From positions 1 through 46,278 of the IMG/VR virus record IMGVR_UViG_3300001918_000028: a stretch of DNA of 46,278 bases, one strand, 5' to 3'. Shown piece by piece: positions 25,506 through 31,499 of the stretch. The first letter of the stretch is position 1. Each line of letters begins with the position of its first letter. Below the pieces are notes generated by a model, which was not told the DNA's origin, did no database searches, and worked only from the letters and a program-made list of their open reading frames with translations. Source of the DNA: a virus. The translations under genes were made by a program, and so were the position numbers.

Positions 25506-25787
25506 TCAGAGGGGACGAAGGGCGCGCTGGCGAGCGGCTTCAAAGGCGGTGATGGCGGCGGACCAGTCCAGCGTGGCGCCGTCGCCGAGCATCTGCACCG
25601 GCGCGAGGGCCACGCGGCGGCGCGACCAGTAGTTCCCGTCGAGTGTGGCGAGCCAGCCTGCCAGCCCCTGTGCGGCAAGCGCCGCGGCGGCGGCCTCGAC
25701 CTCGGCTTCGCTGGGCGGCGCGGCGCGGCCCATCGTCACGTGCCGGCCGTCCTGCGCCAGGATGATCCAGCGGCGCTCGGAGGGCAT
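25506..25787 (-). CDS. Small unknown phage protein, 93 aa
   Basis: Starts MPSERRWIILAQDGRHVTMGR and has a charged helical region PSEAEVEAAAAALAAQG, then LDGNYWSRRRVALAPVQML and a helical C terminus. ATG 25787 overlaps the stop of the preceding 66-aa gene by one base, so the two are translated together. I recognise no family. It lies upstream of TerS with a 78-nt gap. Confidence 0.6.
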   Translation of the reverse strand: MPSERRWIILAQDGRHVTMGRAAPPSEAEVEAAAAALAAQGLAGWLATLDGNYWSRRRVALAPVQMLGDGATLDWSAAITAFEAARQRALRPL

Positions 25788-25987
25788 CAGCCCTCCTCCT
25801 TCTCGGTCTGCCAGGTGGCGTAGTCCACCGTGGCAAAGATCCCGCGCCCGTCGCTGGCGGTGCAGACCTGAATGGTGGCGCGGCCCACGCTGTCGGTGCT
25901 GCGCGGCGCGGTGGCGAGAAGCTGCTGCCAGGCGGCGCGGTCCTGCGGGCCTTCGGCAGTCTGGTGCGGGAGGATGGTGGTGATCAT
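25787..25987 (-). CDS. Small unknown phage protein, 66 aa
   Basis: Starts MITTILPHQTAEGPQDRAAW and ends DYATWQTEKEEG. It has no recognised domain. It starts with ACGGAGAC upstream, and a 30-bp element shared with the 78-aa gene lies 29-58 nt upstream of the ATG, so the two genes probably share a control signal. Stop and start overlap with the 93-aa gene. Confidence 0.55.
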   Translation of the reverse strand: MITTILPHQTAEGPQDRAAWQQLLATAPRSTDSVGRATIQVCTASDGRGIFATVDYATWQTEKEEG

Positions 25988-26015
25988 CGTCGTCTCCGTC
26001 TGGCGGGGCGGGGTG

Positions 26016-26045
26016 CCCTGCGCGTGACGGACGATTCGCGCTGTG
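26016..26045 (-). promoter_or_regulatory. Repeated 30-bp upstream element, copy 1
   Basis: Identical at 28 of 30 positions to 27353-27382 and at the same distance (29-58 nt versus 31-60 nt) from a start codon on the minus strand. The flanking ACGGAGAC Shine-Dalgarno sequence is shared too. Promoter, operator or leader function is inferred. Confidence 0.55.
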
Positions 26046-26069
26046 TCGGAGCGCAGCCAACTCGATAAG

Positions 26070-26098
26070 GCGCCGGGAATCTGGATGATCCCCGGCGC
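26070..26098 (-). terminator. GC-rich hairpin downstream of the DUF3489 gene
   Basis: Arms GCGCCGGG (26070-26077) and CCCGGCGC (26091-26098) with a 13-nt loop, 35 nt beyond the DUF3489 stop (minus strand). No U-run follows, so it is a weak or factor-dependent terminator, or an mRNA end. Confidence 0.45.
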
Positions 26099-26132
26099 TT
26101 CCGATCATGTTCAGCGGCGTGGCTGAGATGCT

Positions 26133-26990
26133 TCACTCCGCCAGAGCGTAGATGGTGAAGGAGCCCTTCGCGCCCGTCTTGTTCGGGCCGACCATCCGCT
26201 CGCGCGACTTCACCTCGACCGCGTGGCCCTTCTTCTTCAGCCCGGCGAAGAAGCCGCGGACCGTGTGCTGCGCCCAGCCCGTCGCCTCGGCGATCTGCGC
26301 GACCGTGGCGCCCTCTGGGCGGCGCAGCATGGCCAGCACCTGCTCCTGCTTTGTGCCCTCGCGCGGCTTGCGCGGCGCGGCGGGATCCCGCGCGACGCGG
26401 GCGGGCTTGCCGGCGAGCAGGGTGCGCAGGGCCTCCATCGGCGCGTCAAGAGCGCCGATCATGTCGCCCTCGCGGTTGGCCTCGTCATCCCAGGCGGCGA
26501 GCGCCGCCGCGGCAGCGTCGCGCAGGCTGGTGCGCGGCGCGGCGGCGCGTGCCGCGAGGGCCTGGTCCAGCATCGCGATCTCCTCCGTCAGGGGCGCGGC
26601 CTGGTCGGCTTCGGCGACCTTGGCTTCCTGTGTCGCGGGCTCCGCGGCGGGCGCCACCGTGGGCGCCGTGTCGGGCACGCTGCCCTCGATGCCCGAGCAG
26701 TCGGGCTCGCCGGCCTCCACGTCGCCCTCGTTCGGGTCGATGCCGATGGCGCGCAGCCCCTCGTCGGTGATGCGCGCCACGATCCAGGTGCCGTCCTCGT
26801 CCTGCCGCCAGCCCAGCCCGACGAAGTCCCGCGGCGCGTTGATCTCGGTGAGCAGGTTGTTCTTGATCAGGCTGCGGAAGACCGCGTTGCGGGCCGCGGC
26901 CGGCAGGGTCTTCGGCGCGCGGGCCAGGCCCATCTCGTGCTGCGCCGCGGCGCTGAGGATCACGCGCTGGCTGTCGGAAAGCTTGGTCAT
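26133..26990 (-). CDS. DUF3489 domain protein (phage HTH)
   Basis: A 285-aa protein. The N-terminal ~85 residues (KLSDSQRVILSAAAQHEMG) form a DUF3489-associated helical domain. A long Ala/Pro/Glu linker spans ~95-200. The C-terminal ~75 residues (GTKQEQVLAMLRRPEGATV, then a helix-turn-helix ending KKKGHAVEVKSRERMVGP) are the DUF3489 winged-HTH domain. Probably a transcription regulator or DNA-binding accessory factor of phage DNA metabolism. ATG 26990 marks the start of the conserved N terminus and has GGAGAC upstream. Confidence 0.8.
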   Translation of the reverse strand: MTKLSDSQRVILSAAAQHEMGLARAPKTLPAAARNAVFRSLIKNNLLTEINAPRDFVGLGWRQDEDGTWIVARITDEGLRAIGIDPNEGDVEAGEPDCSGIEGSVPDTAPTVAPAAEPATQEAKVAEADQAAPLTEEIAMLDQALAARAAAPRTSLRDAAAAALAAWDDEANREGDMIGALDAPMEALRTLLAGKPARVARDPAAPRKPREGTKQEQVLAMLRRPEGATVAQIAEATGWAQHTVRGFFAGLKKKGHAVEVKSRERMVGPNKTGAKGSFTIYALAE

Positions 26991-27085
26991 CGTGGTGGTC
27001 TCCGGTTCCGGGCGCCGGTCATCGGCCCCTACTGCCGGGAGCCCCGCCGGCGCTGCCGGTCGGGGCGGTGCGGGAGTGGCCCGCT

Positions 27086-27322
27086 TCATTCGGCCCATTC
27101 GCCGCGCTTCAGATAGGAGTCCGTCACCCGCGCCAGCAGGCTGTTCCAGTGCTGCAGGCTGGCATGCGCGCCCCAGAGCACCGTCTCGGGATCCGCGCCG
27201 AAGTGGTCCGCGCTCATCTGCTGAAGCTCGGCGACCATCGCGTCGAAGCGCGCCTTCTCGGCGAGGAAGGCTTCGAGGCTGCGTTCCTGGTTGCGGGCTG
27301 CGCGGGCGGTGCGGTCGGTCAT
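27086..27322 (-). CDS. Small helical phage protein, 78 aa
   Basis: Starts MTDRTARAARNQERSLEAF. It is rich in charged and Ala residues, probably a coiled coil up to ~45, then HFGADPETVLWGAH and a short C-terminal helix. No family recognised. It carries the second copy of the 30-bp element 31-60 nt upstream of its ATG, and ACGGAGAC as ribosome binding site. It lies between the first methyltransferase gene and the DUF3489 gene. Confidence 0.6.
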   Translation of the reverse strand: MTDRTARAARNQERSLEAFLAEKARFDAMVAELQQMSADHFGADPETVLWGAHASLQHWNSLLARVTDSYLKRGEWAE

Positions 27323-27352
27323 GCTGGTCTCCGTCTGTTGCTGCAGGGAATC

Positions 27353-27382
27353 CCCTGCGTGTGACGGACCATTCGCGCTGTG
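27353..27382 (-). promoter_or_regulatory. Repeated 30-bp upstream element, copy 2
   Basis: Partner of 26016-26045. The transcript from this copy could also form a 6-bp hairpin GCAGGG-GATT-CCCTGC (27343-27358) between the element and the start codon, which copy 1 lacks. Confidence 0.55.
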
Positions 27383-27421
27383 GCGCGCACGAGCCAAGCA
27401 AGATGCAGCGTCGTGAGATTG

Positions 27422-28690
27422 CTATGATTCGGCGGTTTGGATCACACCATGATCGACGATGCTGCGGGCCGTGGCGACATCGGCAAAGATGCGATCATCA
27501 CCCTCCAGAACCGCGGCTTCGCCGGTCGTCTCCTGCCAGCGGCGCACGATGACGTCTGCATAGGCAGGGTCGATCTCCAGCAGCACAGCGCGCCGCCCCG
27601 TGCGCTCCGCCGCGATCATGGTGGTGCCCGAGCCGCCGAAGCAGTCGAGCACCGTGTCGCGCAGCTTGCTGCTGTTGCGGATGGCGCGCTCCACCAGCGC
27701 CACCGGCTTCATGGTCGGATGCAGGTCGTTGCGCGCCGGCTTGTCGAAGTGCCAGACATTCCCCTGGTCGCGCGCACCGCACCAGTAGTGCTGCGCGCCC
27801 GCCTTCCAGCCATAGAGCATCGCCTCGAATTGCTGGTGGTAGTCGGCGCGGCCGAGCGCGAAGGTGTTCTTCGCCCAGATGATGGTGCTGGACCATTTGC
27901 CGCCCGCCTCCTGCCAGACGCGATGCAGCGTCGGCCATTCCGAGGAGGACATGCAGACGTAGCAGGCGCCCTTCGTCACCGAGAGCAGGTTGGCCAGCGC
28001 GGGGCGCAGGAACTCGGGAAAGCCGCCACCGAGCGCGTCGTTGGCGATGGTCATCTTGGCGGCGGTGCCGCCCTCGTAGGCCACGTTGTAGGGCGGATCG
28101 ACGAAGCCCATGTCGGCGAGGTGGCCGGCGCCGAGGGCGCGCTGCACGTCGACCAGCTTCGTCGCGTCGCCGCAGAGAAGGCGGTGGTCGCCACAGCGCC
28201 AGAGGTCGCCGGCGCGGGTGACCGGAACCACGGGCGGTGGCGGCGCCTCGTCGGCATCATCGCCGAGGCCGGCATCGGCAGCTGCCAGCAGCCGGTCGAG
28301 CTCCATGCCGGAGAAACCGAGCACGTCGAGGTCGACCACCGCCTCGTCGCGGATGCGGGCGATCTCCGCAGCCAGCAGTGCCTCGTCCCAGCCCGAGTTC
28401 AGCGCGATCTGGTTGTCGGCCAGGCGGAGCGCACGTGCCTGCGCGGGTGAGAGGTGGCCGAGCCGCAGCACCGGTAACGTGGTGAGCCCGAGCTGCTTCG
28501 CAGCCATGACGCGGCCGTGCCCGGCGATCAGCACGCCCTCGGCGTCAACCAGGACCGGATTGACGAAGCCGAACTCGGCGATTGACGCCGCGATCTGCGC
28601 CACCTGGGACGGGGAGTGGGTCCGGGCGTTTTCCGCGTAGGGGACCAGCCCCGCCACCGGCAGGGTGGAGACAGCGAGATCAGGCAGCAT
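27422..28690 (-). CDS. ParB-like / DNA methyltransferase fusion (DPPY type)
   Basis: A 422-aa protein from ATG 28690. Residues ~8-95 form a ParB/Srx-like domain (VLIAGHGRVMAAKQLG). Residues ~160-395 form a beta-class N6-adenine/N4-cytosine methyltransferase with motif IV DPPYNV (198-203) and motif I VLDCFGGSGTTMIAA (~345-360). The target sequence is unknown. Its ATG lies within the end of the second methyltransferase gene (11-nt overlap). No restriction endonuclease is adjacent, so it is more likely a solitary phage methylase that protects phage DNA or tunes expression than half of a restriction-modification pair. Confidence 0.88.
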   Translation of the reverse strand: MLPDLAVSTLPVAGLVPYAENARTHSPSQVAQIAASIAEFGFVNPVLVDAEGVLIAGHGRVMAAKQLGLTTLPVLRLGHLSPAQARALRLADNQIALNSGWDEALLAAEIARIRDEAVVDLDVLGFSGMELDRLLAAADAGLGDDADEAPPPPVVPVTRAGDLWRCGDHRLLCGDATKLVDVQRALGAGHLADMGFVDPPYNVAYEGGTAAKMTIANDALGGGFPEFLRPALANLLSVTKGACYVCMSSSEWPTLHRVWQEAGGKWSSTIIWAKNTFALGRADYHQQFEAMLYGWKAGAQHYWCGARDQGNVWHFDKPARNDLHPTMKPVALVERAIRNSSKLRDTVLDCFGGSGTTMIAAERTGRRAVLLEIDPAYADVIVRRWQETTGEAAVLEGDDRIFADVATARSIVDHGVIQTAES

Positions 28691-30152
28691 TCGCGGTGAC
28701 CTCCTGCCTCGTTGCGGCGACCGCGTCGTAATCGCGACCGTCATCGGCCAGCGTCACCGGCATGTCCGGGTGCAGCATCCGCCACCGCGCCACGGCCAGG
28801 TCGACATAGGCCGGCGCCAGCTCGATCGCCCGCACGCGGCGACCGGTGCGCTGGCCGGCGATGATGGTGGTGCCGGCGCCGCCGAAGGGCTCAAACACCA
28901 TGTCGCCCTCGTCGGCATAGGCACGCATCAGGAAGTCCGGCAGCGCGACGGGGAACACCGCGGGATGCTCCGTCTCGATGCCGCGAGCCTTGTGCCGCGT
29001 GATGCGCAATACGTTGTCTGGGATCCGGGTCTCCTGCACGCCCTGGCCGGCATGCTGCCATTCGCCGACGGTGCCGTCCTTGGCGCGGAGGCCACCCTTC
29101 TCGGAGTTGACGTGTCCCGCCCAGCGGCAGGGGATGATCTTGTTGGGACGCCGGGCCTCGCGATTGAAGTGGAACAGAAGCTCGAAGGCGGGCGACAGCC
29201 GCCCGTTCCAATCGCCCGGCAGGCCGGGCCCCTGGTCCCAGGTGTAGAGCCCGAAGCGGCGCCAGCCGCGGGTGCGCATCCAGTCGAGCCAGCCGGCCCA
29301 ATAGGGCTGCCATTCATTGTCGCGATGGATCAGCCCGAGGTTCACCAGCACCTGGCCATCGGGCCGCATGGCCACGTCGAGATGCTGGAAGACGCCCTGC
29401 ATCAGAGCGTCCCAATCCGTGACGCCGCCGGTGGTGTAGTCCCGCTGGTTCCCGTAGGGCGGGGAGGTGAACAGCAGCGCCGCGCGGTCCTCACCCATCA
29501 CGCGCGCCACTGAGGCGGCGTCGGTGCTGTCGCCGCAGAGCAAGCGATGATCGCCCAGTAGCCAGAGATCGCCTGGACGAGTGACGGCCTGGCGCGGCGG
29601 CTCCGCATCGGCGTCGGCGGGGTCCTCCGCCGGTGCATCCTCGGTGCCTGCCGCGCCCGCCGCGCCGCCCCCCTCGGCGGGATCCGCGGACAGAGCCTCG
29701 GGCGCGTCGCCGTCGGACACGGCATCTCCAGCCGCCGCGAGGATGTCCGCGAGTTCCCCCGCCGAGAAGCCGAGTGCGCCGAGGTCGATGTCCGGCACCG
29801 CCTGCACCGCGGCCAGCGCGTCCCGGAGCATCGCCTGGTCCCAGGTCGCATTCTCCGCGATGCGGTTGTCGGCGAGGCGCAACGCCTCCTTTTGCGCCGC
29901 CGACAGGTGTCGCAGCACGATCACAGGCACCTTGGCCATGCCGAGCGCGGACGCCGCCTCGAGCCGGCCGTGGCCGGCGATCAGCACGTCGTCCTCATCG
30001 ACCAGCAGCGGGTTGGTGAAGCCGAAGGCCAGCATGCTGGCCTTGATCTGCTCCAACTGCTCGGCGCTGTGCACGCGGGCGTTGCCGGCATGTGGGCGCA
30101 GCTCCGCCACCGGACGCAGCAGGATCTTCGCCGCCATCCAGGGGAGCGTCAT
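28680..30152 (-). CDS. ParB-like / DNA methyltransferase fusion (TSPPY type)
   Basis: A 490-aa protein from ATG 30152. The N-terminal ParB-like domain (~10-100, VLIAGHGRLEAASALG) is about half identical to that of the neighbouring methyltransferase. The catalytic half has TSPPYGNQ (motif IV) and PFGGAGTTIIAGQRTG (motif I). An Ala/Pro/Asp-rich linker joins them. TSPPY suggests N4-cytosine methylation or another adenine target. The two genes appear to be an old tandem duplication with diverged catalytic centres, overlapping by 11 nt. The long 353-nt leader upstream contains two related dyads (30326-30376). Confidence 0.88.
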   Translation of the reverse strand: MTLPWMAAKILLRPVAELRPHAGNARVHSAEQLEQIKASMLAFGFTNPLLVDEDDVLIAGHGRLEAASALGMAKVPVIVLRHLSAAQKEALRLADNRIAENATWDQAMLRDALAAVQAVPDIDLGALGFSAGELADILAAAGDAVSDGDAPEALSADPAEGGGAAGAAGTEDAPAEDPADADAEPPRQAVTRPGDLWLLGDHRLLCGDSTDAASVARVMGEDRAALLFTSPPYGNQRDYTTGGVTDWDALMQGVFQHLDVAMRPDGQVLVNLGLIHRDNEWQPYWAGWLDWMRTRGWRRFGLYTWDQGPGLPGDWNGRLSPAFELLFHFNREARRPNKIIPCRWAGHVNSEKGGLRAKDGTVGEWQHAGQGVQETRIPDNVLRITRHKARGIETEHPAVFPVALPDFLMRAYADEGDMVFEPFGGAGTTIIAGQRTGRRVRAIELAPAYVDLAVARWRMLHPDMPVTLADDGRDYDAVAATRQEVTANAA

Positions 30153-30325
30153 GATGCCATCCGGTTTGCAGGTGGTTTGCAGGGCTGCGGCCCGGCGTCG
30201 GTTTGCAGCCAACGACCTGAAGCCGCGGGCGAAGGCTGCAAACCGCAACCCATGTTTTCAGCCTGGCGCTAGCGATGTCGCGCGCTTCCGCCCCCCGCAC
30301 ACAGCGGGGCCAGGAAGGAACCATC

Positions 30326-30376
30326 GGCTCGCGAGCCACTGTCTCTATCGAGCGACGCTGCGGCTCTTGAGCCGCA
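30326..30376. promoter_or_regulatory. Two related GGCTC/GAGCC dyads in a gene-free leader
   Basis: The gap from 30153 to 30505 has no convincing gene. It holds two palindromes with the same half-site: GGCTCGCGAGCC (30326-30337, perfect) and TGCGGCTC-TT-GAGCCGCA (30359-30376, 8-bp arms). Centre spacing is 36 bp. They could be operators for the methyltransferase genes or, as RNA, hairpins ending the upstream transcript. I see no U-run and no clear -10/-35. Confidence 0.45.
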
Positions 30377-30505
30377 CTGCGGTCGCACCCTTTCCAGGTG
30401 TCCAGATGATAGGCCGTGTGGATTTCGGTGCGCAACGCGACATTCTTTTGCTGCGCTACGCATGATTGCGCTCATGCGATTTTTCTTCGATCGACGCGCC
30501 GCTCA

Positions 30506-31054
30506 TCACGCCGCCCTCGTCCGCGGCACGAGTCCGAAGTGCCCCGCCAGCACACTGAGCGTCGCCACCAGCATTCCCTGTGCCTGCGGCGGCGCGACGG
30601 GGCGTCCGCCCCATCCCTGGCGCATCGCCCACTCCCGCACCGACATCTCCAGGCCGACGACGTGCCAGGCGCACGAGCCCGCTGCACTGTCGTGGCCGCC
30701 GAGGGCATCCAGGGCCGCCCCGATCTTGCGGCGTGCGTCCATGTGGTGGTCGGACAGGGTATCAGCCGTCTGGCCTGGCAGGCGGACCAGCACCGACTTC
30801 GACATGCCATCCAGGGCGGCGCTGCGGAACAGGGCGCGGAAGTAGCCGCCAGCGTCGTGCATCTGCTGGGTGATGGTCCCGTTCGCCAGCATCATGCCGA
30901 GCGTGTCCACGGCGCGACGATGCTGCACCGGAGTGCCCGTCTCGGGATCGGCCTCACGGATCGGGTCCGAGAAGCCGCCATGCTGGAGCCGCCACTTCGA
31001 GGGGCCCATCGCTTCCTTCTGCTTCGTGGTCTTCGCCTTCCGCTTACCGGCCAT
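30506..31054 (-). CDS. DUF6456-like phage protein
   Basis: A 182-aa protein from ATG 31054. A basic N terminus (MAGKRKAKTTKQKEAMG) is followed by GGFSDPIREADPETG and a helical C-terminal half, RRKIGAALDALGGHDSAAG and then EWAMRQGWGG, that resembles the CcrM/DnaA-associated DUF6456 pattern of alphaproteobacteria. This family assignment is tentative. The gene overlaps the 76-aa gene by 11 nt, as the phage early genes do. Confidence 0.55.
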   Translation of the reverse strand: MAGKRKAKTTKQKEAMGPSKWRLQHGGFSDPIREADPETGTPVQHRRAVDTLGMMLANGTITQQMHDAGGYFRALFRSAALDGMSKSVLVRLPGQTADTLSDHHMDARRKIGAALDALGGHDSAAGSCAWHVVGLEMSVREWAMRQGWGGRPVAPPQAQGMLVATLSVLAGHFGLVPRTRAA

Positions 31055-31274
31055 GAGTCTTCTCCTGCTGCCGTGGGCCCCAGCGGCGCACGGCTTCGTT
31101 CTGGATTGCCTGGCGCAGCCAGGGATCGGTGATGTCCTCGAGGTGCAGCGAGACAACGCCCTGCTGCTGCCAGACGCGGCGGCGCAGCATCTCCATCTCG
31201 GGCACGGTGGTTGCGCTGTGGCTTCCGCGGTCGAGGGACGAGCGAGGCGGGAAGGGCGCGCCAGGCAGGGTCAT
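31044..31274 (-). CDS. Small unknown phage protein, 76 aa
   Basis: From ATG 31274 with a strong GGGAGG ribosome-binding site 5 nt upstream. The second half (MEMLRRRVWQQQG, then DPWLRQAIQNEAVRRWG) is amphipathic and helical. No family recognised. Its 3' end overlaps the 182-aa gene by 11 nt. Upstream of it lies the iteron-like repeat region. A role in replication is suggested only by location. Confidence 0.6.
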   Translation of the reverse strand: MTLPGAPFPPRSSLDRGSHSATTVPEMEMLRRRVWQQQGVVSLHLEDITDPWLRQAIQNEAVRRWGPRQQEKTHGR

Positions 31275-31297
31275 GCCTGCCTCCCCCGACCGAGCCC

Positions 31298-31499
31298 TTG
31301 AAGAGTGGTGAAGAGTCGAGGGGGTGGGAGAGGTCTAACTATCTGATCAATATAACTATTCAATTCTTCAAACTCTTCAAAGGGTCTCTCTCCCCCGCAC
31401 GCCCGCCCGGACGTCTGCATACGCCCGCGTGAAAAGTTGAATTGTTGAAGAGTCCCGTTTTCTGCGGGTTTGCGCGCTTCATGCAGCATCACTCTTCAA
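31298..31499. repeat. Iteron-like TTGAAGAGT repeat cluster, candidate replication origin
   Basis: Four exact copies of the 9-mer TTGAAGAGT: 31298-31306 (+), 31372-31380 (-), 31445-31453 (+) and 31491-31499 (-). Two one-mismatch copies lie at 31308-31316 (+) and 31363-31371 (-). The first two plus-oriented copies are 10 bp apart and the two minus-oriented copies 9 bp apart. An AT-rich core (31336-31362) lies between these opposed pairs. The last copy is within the primase 3' end. Directly repeated binding sites beside an AT-rich core and a prim-pol gene are the usual form of phage and plasmid origins; a function as operator is also possible. Confidence 0.6.

Noticed and set aside
27422-30152. 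A restriction-modification system
   Set aside because: Two methyltransferases but no endonuclease gene next to them; DUF262 at 12 kb is far away and of a type IV class that needs no methylase partner.
30269-30475. A 68-aa minus-strand ORF in the methyltransferase leader
   Set aside because: Composition is unlike neighbouring proteins, there is no RBS, and it spans the palindromes.
31298-31499. CRISPR array
   Set aside because: The repeats are 9 bp, in both orientations and without regular spacers; no cas genes. Iteron-like reading fits better.
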